Source: Limonium bicolor (Eukaryota; Streptophyta; Magnoliopsida; Caryophyllales; Plumbaginaceae). From it: a stretch of 64,000 bases of DNA. Where the stretch lies: contig CM041777.1 in NCBI GenBank assembly GCA_023374045.1, positions 109,767,588 through 109,831,587 on the forward strand, read 5' to 3'. Made by a program: the position numbers and the translations under genes. The notes beneath the pieces are model-generated. The model was not told where the DNA came from and did not search any database. It worked only from the letters and a program-made list of their open reading frames with translations. Of this stretch, positions 23,867-38,199 are shown piece after piece. Position 1 is the stretch's first letter. Each line of letters begins with the position of its first letter.

Positions 23867-26800
23867 TGTAACACCCCTACCATTAATACAGTGCTTACCG
23901 TCCAATCTCCTTACATATCAGATACACGCAGCGGATATATACTTACATACAATGGGTGATACAATGCCGTTAGTCACCTACGTGACTAACAAGGCTACTA
24001 CATCTATATACAGCATCGGTCTGATGGACCGGAATCCCGAGTACTACAAATCTACAACACAACATTCTCCGTTTACCAAATACTACCACAATCTTCATTC
24101 AATACAATACTCCAAGTACAATACAATATGATCTACATACCGAGTTACTAAGATCCTTATACAAGTATACTACCTCTACCAAGTTCATACATACTCTCTA
24201 AGAGTCTACATCTACCCATTTCCTCACAACTACTTACTTCCTATGTACAAGGGTGTGCCTCCGGTCTCTTCCTTGGCCATATTCACTTCAGTACCTGCAC
24301 ACTAAAAAATGTCCCCCGAAGGGGTTAGCTTTCGCCGAGCATGATAACCGCATACCCCGCGTACTAGTAAGGGTACGCCGACCACTTGGTCGAATACATG
24401 CGGTTCGTTTTCATACAAACATACATGCATACATGCTCTTATACACGATACAAGACTACTCACACAACGTACATACATACAATTCAGTTCATACAAGGGA
24501 TACGATATAAACCAACCAATACATACTTACCTCTTCCCGAATTACACACACATCTCATGCACAATATACAATATTGTTAGCTTCATTGGTCCACCCGGGT
24601 TAATCGGGTGGAGATTACTCTTTTACTCGTTACTTCATACATACGCATACATACTCATACATACTTACGGATCCATACTTACTTACTCTTACTCTTACTC
24701 AAGTTAAGTCGTCGGGACCTCCGGCCCTGGGGACTACTCCGTCCCACCTCCGGGATTTACTTGACTCACCAATCCGGGATGCTACCCATTTAAGGGATTT
24801 GGGCCGCGGACCAGTTAAGAGTCAGGAATTGCAGCCAACCTCTTGTGACTCCACATCCTCACGCGTGGCCGAAGCTATATCGGACTTCTACTCATTCCGG
24901 TTTACTCACTTAAGTTAGGAGTTAGGTAGTTAGGAATTAGCAGAAGTCAACATTCAAGCCACAATAATACGATACACATATATACATACTCACGAAATAC
25001 ATTACAATATACAAGTACACTACAGAATACAATACACTTCATCATCATTCATACATTTCATAAATTATACAAACTATTGTTCGAGGCAAATATCAAGAAC
25101 AATGTAAACAAGCACAAGTAGGTGCAATATAGTCCGATTCATGCATTTATCTTATTAGGTGATCAAATAAGCACACAAATCGGGGTAACCAGATTAGGAT
25201 ACAGGGCATGAAGAAATCATACCTTTCACCGTTGTACTTGTATCCCAACGTTCCTCCGGTATTCACAATTCAAATCCTATGATATACATACAACCGAATA
25301 ATTAATCTAACTATCATTAATTTAATTCGGTTACCCTCACGCTTTCTAACTCACACTTACTAAGTCTTCACATCCTTATACTTACATTTTATTTACTTAC
25401 TTTTAATTACTTAACAATGGTTTACTTACATATATGGGCACGTATGTATAGGTGGGTATACATGTACATACATACATATACTAACCATAGTCTTATAGTT
25501 TTTTTTTTGTAAGTTTTGACCCGACCGAACTTGCGACCAACCTTGCAAGTTCGGTCCGAGTTAGTAGGTTACATCGGGTGAAAATTCCAGGGCCGACCGA
25601 CCTTGCAAGTCCGGTCCCAAGGTCGGTCCATTCCAGTAAGTTACTTAACGGGAAAATTTTAGCCCGACCGACCTTGCAAGTCCGGTCGCAAGGTCGGTCC
25701 ATTCCAGTAGCTTGCTCGACGGAAATTTTTCTGGCCGACCGAACTTGCATGTTCGGTCGCAAGTCCGGTCGATTCCAGTAGGTTACAGACGGGAGAATTT
25801 TTTTCTGGTCCGACCGAACTTGCAAGTCCGGTCGATTCCAGAAGCTTTCCCGTCTTTGTAAATCTGGGCTCGACCGACCTTGCAAGTTCGGTCCTAAGGT
25901 CGGTCCGGCCCAGTATTTGCATTTTAATTTCTGTTTTCAGTTCTAGCCTTTACCCATTGTTTCCCCAATCTTCCCATATGTAATCCCCACATGTTTTAAC
26001 ACTACCTAGGCCCTCAAAATTGCCTTAGTTCATCCCCCAAACCTACTACTCAATTCCTACCTTCACCTACACATTTTTCCTTACTCCTTCTCAATACTTA
26101 CACTAGTTCTTACTCCTCTAATGCAACAGATTTTTGTTGCCACTTCTACCACTCAATACTCCCTCTATCAATGTCACTCCTAGCATCCCAAATACATCTC
26201 CTATTACCATGCCAATTCATTTCTAAGCAATTATACCACCTATGCCCAAGTCCAACATTCTTTTTACCAATTCTTGCACACTAATCTTTTCTAGTTCTTC
26301 TATACAATTTGATACCCCTTTGCTACAGATTTTGGTTCCTACTTCCTCCATAAATAATTTCCTCTCCTAATGTCATCTCCAAGGCCTACAATGCATTGTC
26401 TTACCTCTTCAAGTCCAACACTCATTCCCTAGGTCAAGTACATAAGTCTCCTAGTTCCTCCAATACCATTCAACAACCCTTGCTACAGATTTACATTCTT
26501 TCATTCTCTTACCACAACTACTACTCATAGTCATTAGACATCTCTACTTACTCCAATACACCCTTGGTTTTGCCATTCACCAATTCATCCCTACATGTAC
26601 ATATTCCTACCAAAATTTTGCCATAGTCCCTCTACATTTCTTACTTCTCCACATATGTGTTTTCTCATCCAACTCATTCCTACTAGCCAAACCACAAGGG
26701 TTCTACCAGCACACATACAAAATCTTAGTACACCATTACTTCCTCAATCCACATTACTAATGCACATGCACAATACACTTGGCTCTAAGGCCCACAATTC

Positions 26801-28176
26801 ACATACTAGTTCACAAATACTCAAACTTCCTCAATTACATTACTAATACATTATTTGGTTTCTTTAGATTGGTTTACCCATTCCCATTACTCTAATGCAC
26901 TAAAATTTAACATTAGTAAAGAGCTCTTACCTTGAGCTTATAATTCCTTCTTTCTTTCTCATTTCTCCTCCTTTCTTCTTTCTTGCCCAAATCGGCCATG
27001 TGGGGAATGGAGTTGCCAAACTCCATTCCCATCACCCAATGAACACAAAACACTATAATTAATATATTAATCCCTTAAATTAATGTCAATTCATTGAAGT
27101 GTTTGAAATGAAATTTCTAGGGTTTACCTTTGGAGAGTTTTAGAAGGGGTTTTAGCCCTTGGTTCAAGAAGGTGAATCCACCACCATTGCTAGGTTGATA
27201 TTTTGCTCAAAAGAGAGAAAACAAGGTATTACATATGGGTAAAATCGGTTATGAAAGGAAGGTGGAGAGAACATGAGTTTTTCATGTAGATTTTTACCTT
27301 GTTGGGAAGAGGAGACTCCAAGCTCCATAATGGTGTGCTTTTCTCTTTAAATGGGGAAAACCCATGGAGATGAAACTCATCCTTTTCGAATTTTGAAAAG
27401 AGGGAAATGTAGAGGAGAATGAGGGGAGTTCAAATATGTAATTATTTTTGAGTTTGGAGCTTACATGAGGATGGAGCATGAGGTAGAAGGTAGAGTTGCC
27501 ATGGGAGCTTCTTGAAGCTCTAAAAATCGCAGCCACAAGGGAGAAGAAGAGGGGCAGTACGATGAGGAAGGAGGGAATGGGAGAGAGAGAATAGAAAAGT
27601 GAGGTGAGAGAGTAGATAGATAAAGTAGCTTTTAATTTATTGTTTTTCTTTGCTTTTTGGCTCTCTTATTAGTTAGCTAGTTACATGTGTGTGTGAGGGA
27701 GTTGTTTGATAGATAAAAACCGGCCCCCCTACTAACCGGGTCCGTTTTCCGGAATTTTCTCGTTTTATTATTTTTATTAGTTATTAAGCTTCCATAAATG
27801 CTTAATAATTATTATTTAATGATTTATAATTTTTACGGGTCCGTTTGACCACTTAAAGTCACGTTTCCGGGTTTTCTCGAAAACGTGCTCTAAAGCTCTA
27901 TTAGCGTTTTAATTCATTATTTGGATCCGTTTTCTTCGGGAGTTGTTCCCATATATTGTTTAGGCCTTATTAAGTCTTTAGAATCCATATAATACGCTAA
28001 CCGAGGTCTCATACCTCCTATGGTTATTTAACGCTTATTTAGCGTTTTTCGCCTTTAAGCGTTTCTTTATTTCTTTTGGATTTATTTTTCCTTACTGTTA
28101 TTAATTAGGTACCATTAGGCCCTTAAATACGTATTAAGTTAATTTTAATCCCTGTATTTAAGTTCGGGGTATTTCA
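23867..28176 (-). repeat. E2 3' LTR (4310 bp)
   Basis: It starts TGTAACACCC and ends GGGGTATTTCA on the plus strand. It differs from the partner LTR by scattered single bases, a 12-bp unit lost from the hairpin array (near 25830) and a 75-bp deletion near 27732. No coding sequence is seen. It contains the hairpin array at 25515-25912 and many ACATACATAC tracts. Confidence 0.92.
25515..25912. repeat. E2 LTR hairpin array, copy 1
   Basis: About six units of roughly 65-80 bases. Each holds GACCGA(C/A)CTTGCAAGT(C/T)CGGTC and often GCAAGGTCGGTC, so the unit folds on itself (GACCGACCTTGC ... GCAAGGTCGGTC), followed by CATTCCAGTA. The GC-rich array sits in otherwise AT-rich LTR. Open frames here come from the repeat and are not genes. 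Confidence 0.85.
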
Positions 28177-31100
28177 ATCTACCCCCCTTAAGAAACTTTG
28201 TCCTCAAAGTTGTTCGCGGTTATGGGATTACTATACTTACTCCTTTATACTTGCCTAGTGCCAAAGTCATACATCCTTCCTCCTTACAATTCCCAAAATC
28301 CCTCAAGGTTCCTACATACCATACTATACCAATATACAATAGTTACTCCAATCCGCACTACTACTAACTATCCGGTTCCTCATTACATGAGTTCATACAT
28401 ACATAGTGCAAAGCTATCCCCAAAGCAATGCAATACACTACAATCCCGCAGGCACTCAGGTCATCTCGACACAGGACTCCTATATGTCCTGCTGCCCTTG
28501 GAATAATACCATATGCTACACTACTATCTTCTCCGGTATAAGCTTCTAGCCAAATCCTTATTCTCAGTCTAAGGAAAATCCTTCCCAACAGCTAATTAGA
28601 AATCTTTCTAAAGAATCCAACTCCAAGTTCCAATTTATTCATTACTTCTATCCTATGTGTGATTCTTGTGACCACTTGAGGGGAGCTTCGCGATCATTCG
28701 ACCCTGATGTGATCAGCATCAGTGTTGAACTATCTTTCCACCCCAATTTGTGTTCGGTTTCCCTTGATCTGATCAGGATCAAGTTCGACTTCCCACATCA
28801 GGTTCAACCAAGCAATTAATTCAATTATTTCCATGTTTTATCTTTTTACTCTTCCTAGTCATTCATACATCTCCAAAGGATGGAATCAGTCCATCATCAT
28901 CCTCACTCTATTTCCCAAATGCTTTACTCCATGGTTCAATCCTAGTGCTCATTTCCTCAACCTTCACTACTTCCATCCATTTACTCACCATCATATCCTA
29001 TATTCTAACTAAGGATACTACCTTTATAAGATTTAATTGACTACAATTGTTTCAAATATTTTACTTACGATTCCACTACTCATAAACTTCATTCATCTAC
29101 TATCCTCATTCATTTCGTACTACTTCTTCAAAGGTTACAATACTTGTGGAGCTCCATCCACTACTCATTACTTTTCTTTTACTAATACTCTTACACTGGT
29201 GTTACAAGCTAGGTACATTCCTCCTATGGTATTTGCATGTTTAATGCCTAGTTACCATAATTACAATATGAATGAGTACTTATGTTTATTTAACATAGTA
29301 CCAATCATCAATTTGATTCTCATTTGTGCTATGCACATTACGGTTTAAGTGTTTTATTCATAAAACTTACATTAAGCGGTTTTCGCTCTACCCCCCTTAA
29401 AAGGGATTACGCCCACGTAATCTACCATATGTTATTATTATTAGACATTGGTTTAATCAGTTTGGGCAAACTGAAGCGTTTAGCTTCACTACGGTATACT
29501 ATAGAATATGCTATGGTCAAAGGGTCTTAACCATACCAATGGTTTAGTCTTTGCACCAAGAATTCTATATGAGTTTATCTAACTCATAATTAATTTGGTT
29601 CCAGCCTATTAGGCTTCACGACATTAATAGCCATTCTACTATACTTACTAGGTATAGTATCTCCTAGCTAGGGCCCACTAGCTTCTGCTGCGTGACCCTG
29701 ATAACTCGGGTTACTTACCCTTCGTGTTATCCTTAATGTGCTATACATAAGCTTTTATCCGTCTATTATGGAAATAAGTTTACTGAACAAATTCGGTATT
29801 CTTTTACCGCGTTCGAACTCAATGAGTTTAAGATTTTAACCAGCTCTCTGGTAATCTACTGCACATGCTATTCGTGCTTCCAGGGTTATTCACTAAGTTC
29901 CTTCGACTTATTGTCGGGCGAGGTTAAGTCACTACTTAGTTGTAGTGCTTCCTCTGGTGTCACTAGTTCCGAATTCTACCAGTTTCCCTGGTTCATACAA
30001 GTGTTCTTTACTTGTATGACCTTGCATTGATATGTGTCGGTCCTAGTGACTTTGATATGTCTCCTTTCACCTTTTACTCCAATGGAATTCACATCTTGTG
30101 ATTATTAGTGTGTTGTACACTCTTCGTGCTTCTTTGGCCTTAGGCCGCACTGTATGTTGCTAAGTTTGCTTGACTGGCTTATGCCATGTTTATGGTGAAA
30201 GGAAAGATTTACTACGGTTTACATTCTCCATATCCCAAGCCATCTCATTAGATCATTAGCTGAACAAGTGCAATGCCAAAACACTCAGTCATACAGAGTG
30301 CAGAGGCGTAAACGCTTGACAGTAAGTCACTTATGTGATAGGAAGGAATATTTCTGTGTGTCATCTCATACTTATACTCCGTGTTATTGCTTAACTACTC
30401 CCTCATAGCGGTCGCCTGTTGCGCACCGTATTCTTACTCATTGTACAACATTGCTTTTACTGTTTCTGTTACTGTGGTAGTTCCTTTTTACTTAGTGACA
30501 TTGTCCTTGGCACCACTTCCTTATGGTGTAAATACACTAGGAGTTCCCTGTGTTTGTGTGTATGACGGTTGTCGTAGAATACTGCACGTTATCATCTTCC
30601 CATTGTGGAGATGTTCTGTTTCCAATTAGGTTTCATGTGTAGGTTAGCTTACCTCACATTCTATCATCATTTGTGATACAATTTACCAAGTGTCTTGGTT
30701 GACAATGGATGAAGTAATTTATCGGGTTACTAGCTCTCTTGAGCGTTGGTCATTCATGGTTTCAATGTGTATTCACATTGATTGTTTTGACAATTACTGT
30801 CTTTCCAGTGCTGAGCACTAATGATAGGCTCTAGCTGTGTAGTTTACTCTGTCATTGATAATGAAAGTTCTTGTTGAGGAGTTTGTCTCCACTCATAGGT
30901 CTAATGACAAGGTTTGCTATGTTGGTGTTTACACAATGGTTCACTATATGTTTGGGTGTATATGGAGTATGCTTACTCCTTAAGTCGTAATGGTTTGGAG
31001 ATCTCATTTCCTTATTCCATCACCCCTTGGCAATATCTATATGTGTGGGCTTTTCTGTTATAATAGATGGAAGCCTTTTCTAAGGGTTCACATCATCACC

Positions 31101-33798
31101 TCATTTGTGATCTTCGGTTGACGAGGGGTACCTTCCCTTGGGTTTCTCGTAGTGTCCAAGTGTGGACTAGGCCAATGTTGGCATCATCACCTCATCAGTT
31201 TGGGCTTTTCTGTCATTATCTGCTACAGAAGGCATGGTGGTAATTAAGAACTCCGTCAACTGTATACTAGGCTGATGCTCTAGTGACAGTGACATTGAGT
31301 TGGCCATTACTCCAAGCCACTCAAAATGTTGGGTTTGAATTTATGGTCCAGTTGTTGATTTCTTGTCGTATGAGGCAATATTTCTTGCGAGTCTTGTTAG
31401 TAATGGTGTGGGTTTTGCAACCGTTTAAGGTTACACAACGCGTCAGGGTTATGGCTTTAGAGCCATATTGCTGCAAGCTATGCTTTTGCAAGCTGCTTAC
31501 ACATGTTTCCACTCCATGTATACTGTCGTGGGTTGGAGGTATTATTGGGCTCCATGGTAAGTCGTGGCCTCACGCTTCCGTTCATAGGAGACCTTCTTAG
31601 GCAAATGGTGTTAGTAAGTGTCTCTCAGTATCTTAGGGCATTTCCTGTTAAGTGAAATCCCTTCGGGTCCTAACCGAGTGTTCGTTCTAACTTTCGTGCT
31701 TTTATCATGTCGCTGTTGTTCGACTGTTGCAATGCAGACACCCTTCAAGGATTGCTCCTGAGTGCTGTTGAAGCATGCCGTTACATCCGGCTAATGCTTA
31801 TAACGTGTGTTGTCCTCTAAGCCGTCTTATGGTATTGTACTTGAGTCGTCCCCTTTTTGGGTTATAACGTCTCCCGTTCTCGGGTAGACTGTTTACACTT
31901 GCTCCTAGTGCTTGAGCCTAGGGTTATATATCCTCTCCGATGATGGATTGTGCTTCGTAGTAATCTTGTGATTGCTCTTGGGAGTTCCGTCCCGTTTGCT
32001 GAGCATTGTGGTGTTCACGTTAGGCAACTGCCTTACTGTGTTTAGGCTGGGTATATCTTCCAGCTATCGCGTATTTGTTTGGTGTCCTCGAGACATGTCC
32101 AATGTCTATATTTGCTGGTCTGTGCTTTTTGCACTTCCCAGTCTTCATTCCTTATCTTCAGATGGATTCTCTGAGTTCCTTATACTTGTTCCTTAACTGA
32201 GTTTCCTTCTCCTTGATTGTCGGTGGTGTCCAGTTGTTCTGGTTTGAACTTACTGATGGTCCGTAGAACGGAGTCGACTACTTCCCGTGTGTCGTACACT
32301 ACATGTGTACATACGTGGGGTACCATGTTGATACGTTGCCACTTACCCAACTATATGTCGGGCCCGCAAGCTCCTTCGGAGTGCGGTTGTCCCACATCCC
32401 GTAACGGGTACACTCGTAGTGTTCGTCACACGCCTAGGTGAAGTATTCTGTTGCCAACTCCTCTTGTATCATTCTATGATACTCACCATAATCATGTTGG
32501 TTCGGTTTTAAAATCCAAGGTTTTTAAAAGAAGGTTGTGGTTTTGAAAGAAAACTTGGTTTGAAAACTATGGTTCGGCGTTAAAAGAAGTTCTTCATGGC
32601 ATAGCCATGTTCGAAATCTTGACCAAGTCCAGCTTCTTGCTGTGTCTGGTATGTTCTAAATACTGTGGTCGGGCCACTAGGCCTTTCCAAGGTTCCATAC
32701 GTCTGGTTGTTAGGATGTGTGATCCTGTGGTTGTCTCGTTACAGTCACCGTACATTACTATGTACTTGTGACGTGTTAGTGTTCCTTTACATATCTCTGT
32801 CTTTACTGCACTTGCCTTGGCAAGTGCGTGGTATCGGTGGTTTTTGGATAATCCTATGCCAATCTCGGTATGGTTTCCATTTGTGTTTGTTAGTCTCGTT
32901 GACGCTTCCCTCGATCTTATTGATCTATAATTGGTATGCTCGCTCCTTTAGGTGGCTTCTTGGTGGTCTAGACATGGCTGTCGTAGATCTGGGTACTCCT
33001 CCACTCCTTGGAGGTTCCCGTTCTATTTGGTTTAGTGTCGTTCCTTGCGGCTCGTTCCCACACATCGGTGGTGGTTACTGAGCCTTCCTTGTTTAGGCAC
33101 TACTCTTGTAGTCCTATTGGATTATATTTCATGGTTGTTCTTGTAGTTGTCTGAGCTATGTTGGCCAGGTAGTGCAACCTTAATGGCGTCGTAGTTTTGG
33201 AGTTAACCGCTCCGACTATGTCCTTAGTCAGCTAGTATACCGTTGGTGGTATTATTCAAGTGTTACTATCCCGTAGACTTGTGTCTCGGGTTCCGTTACT
33301 GCTCCCTTTTCCATTCCGTTGCACGGTTAGTGCTTCTTTCCTGCTGTTGGTTGACTAGCTAGGTTTCGCGACTGCTAAGCATGTCGCCCCATGTTGTTGT
33401 AAGTTGTAGCCTCCTTGTGGTTGGAGTGCTCATTCCACCGCTATTAAGTGCGGGTATTGTTGTTCAGCCGGGATCTATCTCCGGGACTTCCAGTTCCTGG
33501 AATCTACTACATGTCGGTTCTTGTTTACCGTGTGATTGCTTCGCAACTGCCAGATCGGGTTTTCCCGAGTGTGAGAGGGCTTTTCCTCTCTCTGGCGTCC
33601 TTTCCCAAGTTATACAGTGGGGTTTGCGGCGGGCGGGACCGGTATTGTAGGTATCCGGTACTCACCGGTAGTTCCTAACTAGCATATCTCTAATGCTAAC
33701 ACTCAGCCCTTAGCCCTAAGCTTCTAATTCCTAACTCGGTATTCCTAAGCTCGGTATTTCCAGTCATCAGAGCGATACTTCGCTCTGATACCACTTTT
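28177..33798 (-). other. E2 internal region, no genes found
   Basis: A polypurine tract lies at the left end and a second copy at about 29388-29402 (plus strand CTACCCCCCTTAAAAGGG). The 30262-30315 and 32255-32410 blocks are shared with E1. Palindromic TGATCTGATCA and GATGTGATCAGCATC words lie at 28707-28800. Short open frames on the plus strand do not resemble proteins and are antisense to transcription. I find no gag, RT or integrase words in any frame. Confidence 0.6.
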
Positions 33799-36700
33799 TG
33801 TAACACCCCTACCATTAATACAGTGCTTACCGTCCAATCTCCTTACATATCAGATACACGCAGCGGATATATACTTACATACAATGGGTGATACAATGCC
33901 GTTAGTCACCTACGTGACTAACAAGGCTACTACATCTATATACAGCATCGGTCTGATGGACCGGAATCCCGAGTACTACAAATCTACAACACATTCTCCG
34001 TTTACCAAATACTACCACAATCTTCATTCAATACAATACTCCAAGTACAATACAATATGATCTACATACCGAGTTACTAAGATCCTTATACAAGTATACT
34101 ACCTCTACCAAGTTCATACATACTCTCTAAGAGTCTACATCTACCCATTTCCTCACAACTACTTACTTACTTATATGTACAAGGGTGTGCCTCCGGTCTC
34201 TTCCTTGGCCATATTCGCTTCGGTACCTGCACACTAAAAAATGTCCCCCGAAGGGGTCAGCTTTCGCCGAGCATGATAACCGCATACCCCGCGTACTAGT
34301 GAGGGTACGCCGACCACTTGGTCGAATACATGCGGTTCGTTTTCATACAAACATACATGCATACATGCTCTTATACACGATACAAGACTACTCACACAAC
34401 GTACATACATACAATTCAGTTCATACAAGGGATACGATATAAACCAACCAATACATACTTACCTCTTCCCGAATTACACACACACATCTCATGCACAATA
34501 TACAATATTGTTAGCTTCATTGGTCCACCCGGGTTAATCGGGTGGAGATTACTCTTTTACTCGTTACTTCATACATACGCATACATACTCATACATACTT
34601 ACGGATCCATACTTACTTACTCTTACTCTTACTCAAGTTAAGTCGTCGGGACCTCCGGCCCTGGGGACTACTCCGTCCCACCTCCGGGATTTACTTGACT
34701 CACCAATCCGGGATGCTACCCATTTAAGGGATTTGGGCCGCGGACCAGTTAAGAGTCAGGAATTGCAGCCAACCTCTTGTGACTCCGCATCCTCACGCGT
34801 GGCCGAAGCTATATCGGACTTCTACTCATTCCGGTTTACTCACTTAAGTTAGGAGTTAGGTAGTTAGGAATTAGCAGAAGTCAACATTCAAGCCACAATA
34901 ATACGATACACATATACATACTCACGAAATACATTACAATATACAAGTACACTACAGAATACAATACACTTCATCATCATTCATACATTTCATGAATTAT
35001 ACAAACTATTGTTCGAGGCAAATATCAAGAACAATGTAAACAAGCACAAGTAGGTGCAATATAGTCCGATTCATGCATTTATCTTATTAGGTGATCAAAT
35101 AAGCACACAAATCGGGGTAACCAGATTAGGATACAGGGCATGAAGAAATCATACCTTTCACCGTTGTACTTGTATCCCAACGTTCCTCCGGTATTCACAA
35201 TTCAAATCCTATGATATACATACAACCGAATAATTAATCTAACTATCATTAATTTAATTCGGTTACCCTCACGCTTTCTAACTCATACTTACTAAGTCTT
35301 CACATCCTTATACTTACATTTTATTTACTTACTTTTAATTACTTAACAATGGTTTACTTACATATATAGGCACGTATGTATAGGTGGGTATACATGTACA
35401 TACATACATATACTAACCATAGTCTTATAGTTTTTTTTTTTGTAAGTTTTGACCCGACCGAACTTGCGACCGACCTTGCAAGTTCGGTCCGAGTCAGTAG
35501 GTTACATCGGGTGAAAATTCCAGGGCCGACCGACCTTGCAAGTCCGGTCCCAAGGTCGGTCCATTCCAGTAAGTTACTTAACGGGAAAATTTTAGCCCGA
35601 CCGACCTTGCAAGTCCGGTCGCAAGGTCGGTCCATTCCAGTAGCTTGCTCGACGGAAATTTTTCTGGCCGACCGAACTTGCATGTCCGGTCGCAAGTCCG
35701 GTCGATTCCAGTAGGTTACAGACGGGAGAATTTTTTTCTGGTCCGACCGAACTTGCAAGTCCGGTCGCAAGTCCGGTCGATTCCAGAAGCTTTCCCGTCT
35801 TTGTAAATCTGGGCTCGACCGACCTTGCAAGTTCGGTCCTAAGGTCGGTCCGGCCCAGTATTTGCATTTTAATTTCTGTTTTCAGTTCTAACCTTTACCC
35901 ATTGTTTCCCCAATCTTCCCATATGTAATCCCACATGTTTTAACACTACCTAGGCCCTCAAAATTGCCTTAGTTCATCCCCCAAACCTACTACTCAATTC
36001 CTACCTTCACCTACACATTTTTCCTTACTCCTTCTCAACACTTACACTAGTTCTTACTCCTCTAATGCAACAGATTTTTGTTGCCACTTCTACCACTCAA
36101 TACTCCCTCTATCAATGTCACTCCTAGCATCCCAAATACATCTCCTATTACCATGCCAATTCATTTCTAAGCAATTATACCACCTATGCCCAAGTCCAAC
36201 ATTCTTTTTACCAATTCTTGCACACTAATCTTTCCTAGTTCTTCTATACAATTTGATACCCCTTTGCTACAGATTTTGGTTCCTACTTCCTCCATACATA
36301 ATTTCCTCTCCTAATGTCATCTCCAAGGCCTACAATGCATTGTCTCACCTCTTCAAGTCCAACACTCATTCCCTAGGTCAAGTACATAAGTTCTCCTAGT
36401 TCCTCCAATACCATTCAACAACCCTTGCTACAGATTTTACATTCTTTCATTCTCTTACCACAACTACTACTCATAGTCATTAGACATCTCTACTTACTCC
36501 AATACACCCTTGGTTTTGCCATTCACCAATTCATCCCTACATGTACATATTCCTACCAAAATTTTGCCATAGTCCCTCTACATTTCTTACTTCTCCACAT
36601 ATGTGTTTTCTCATCCAACTCATTCCTAATCTAGCCAAACCACAAGGGTTCTACCAGCACACATACAAAATCTTAGTACACCATTACTTCCTCAATCCAC

Positions 36701-38199
36701 ATTACTAATGCACATACACAATACACTTGGCTCTAAGGCCCACAATTCACATACTAGTTCACAAATACTCAAACTTCCTCAATTACATTACTAATACATT
36801 ATTTGGTTTCTTTAGATTGGTTTACCCATTCCCATTACTCTAATGCACTAAAATTTAACATTAGTAAAGAGCTCTTACCTTGAGCTTATAATTCCTTCTT
36901 TCTTTCTCATTTCTCCTCCTTCTTCCTTTCTTGCCCAAATCGGCCATGTGGGGGAATGGAGTTGCCAAACTCCATTCCCATCACCCAATGAACACAAAAC
37001 ACTATAATTAATATACTAATCCCTTAAATTAATGTCAATTCATTGAAGTGTTTGAAATGAAATTTCTAGGGTTTACCTTTGGAGAGTTTTAGAAGGGGTT
37101 TTAGCCCTTGGTTCAAGAAGGTGAATCCACCACCATTGCTAGGTTGATATTTTGCTCAAAAGAAGAGAAAACAAGGTATTACATATGGGTAAAATCGGTT
37201 ATGAAAGGAAGGTGGAGAGAACATGAGTTTTTCATGTAGATTTTTACCTTGTTGGGAAGAGGAGACTCCAAGCTCCATAATGGTGTGCTTTTCTCTTCAA
37301 ATGGGGAAAACCCATGGAGATGAAACTCATCCTTTTCGAATTTTGAAAAGAGGGAAATGTAGAGGAGAATGAGGGGAGTTCAAATATGTAATTATTTTTG
37401 AGTTTGGAGCTTACATGAGGATGGAGCATGAGGTAGAAGGTGGAGTTGCCATGGGAGCTTCTTGAAGCTCTAAAAATCGCAGCCACAAGGGAGAAGAAGA
37501 GGGGCAGTACGATGAGGAAGGAGGGAATGGGAGAGAGAGAATAGAAAAGTGAGGTGAGAGAGTAGATAGATAAAGTAGCTTTTACTTTATTGTTTTTCTT
37601 TGCTTTTTGGCTCTCTTATTAGTTAGCTAGTTACATGTGTGTGAGGGAGTTGTTTGACAGATAAAAACCGGCCCCCCTACAGTTATACCAGCTGGAGCGT
37701 TTTTCGTCTTTTACAGAAAACGCTCGTTATTTTACCCGGTTTAGGTACTGTTCACTAACCGGGTCCGTTTTCCGGAATTTTCTCGTTTTATTATTTTTTA
37801 GTTATTAAGCTTCCATAAATGCTTAATAATTATTATTTAATGATTTATAATTTTTACGGGTCCGTTTGACCACTTAAAGTCACGTTTCCAAGTTTTCTCG
37901 AAAAACGTGCTCTAAAGCTCTATTAGCGTTTTAATTCATTATTTGGATCCGTTTTCTTCGGGAGTTGTTCCCATATATTGTTTAGGCCTTATTAAGCCTT
38001 TAGAATCCATATAATACGCTAACCGAGGTCTCATACCTCCTATGGTTATTTAACGCTTATTTAGCGTTTTTCGCCTTTTAAGCGTTTCTTTATTTCTTTT
38101 GGATTTATTTTTCCTTACTGTTATTAATTAGGTACCATTAGGCCCTTAAATACGTATTAAGTTAATTTTAATCCCTGTATTTAAGTTCGGGGTATTTCA
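33799..38199 (-). repeat. E2 5' LTR (4401 bp)
   Basis: Same ends as the partner LTR. It retains the 75 bp at 37681-37755 that the other copy lacks. The hairpin array lies at 35452-35862 with one extra GCAAGTCCGGTC unit. Its promoter should drive minus-strand transcription of E2. Confidence 0.92.

Larger units (their letters stand above)
23867..38199 (-). mobile_element. E2, 14.3-kb noncoding LTR retrotransposon (LARD-like)
   Basis: The element is bounded by long direct repeats 23867-28176 and 33799-38199 and by a perfect GGAAG duplication (23862-23866, 38200-38204). The primer site TGGTATCAGAGC (minus, 33793-33782) and polypurine tract AAGGGGGGTAGAT (minus, 28191-28177) show minus orientation. 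The 5.6-kb internal region has no gag or pol. Its ends and primer hairpin match E1 and E3, so it probably borrows proteins from an E3-like relative. The near-identical LTRs make it the youngest large insertion in the window. Confidence 0.92.

Noticed and set aside
24253..24793. Open frames repeated at 34185-34727
   Set aside because: Identical in both E2 LTRs only because the LTRs are copies. The sequence is low-complexity ACATAC/ATAC-rich and has no protein signature.
25493..25922. Long overlapping minus-strand open frames rich in Arg and Ser
   Set aside because: They come from translating the GACCGACC hairpin repeat, and the frame is open because of the unit, not selection.
33381..33678. 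Overlapping open frames in E2 interior
   Set aside because: There is no family resemblance, they overlap in two frames, and they run against the direction of E2 transcription.
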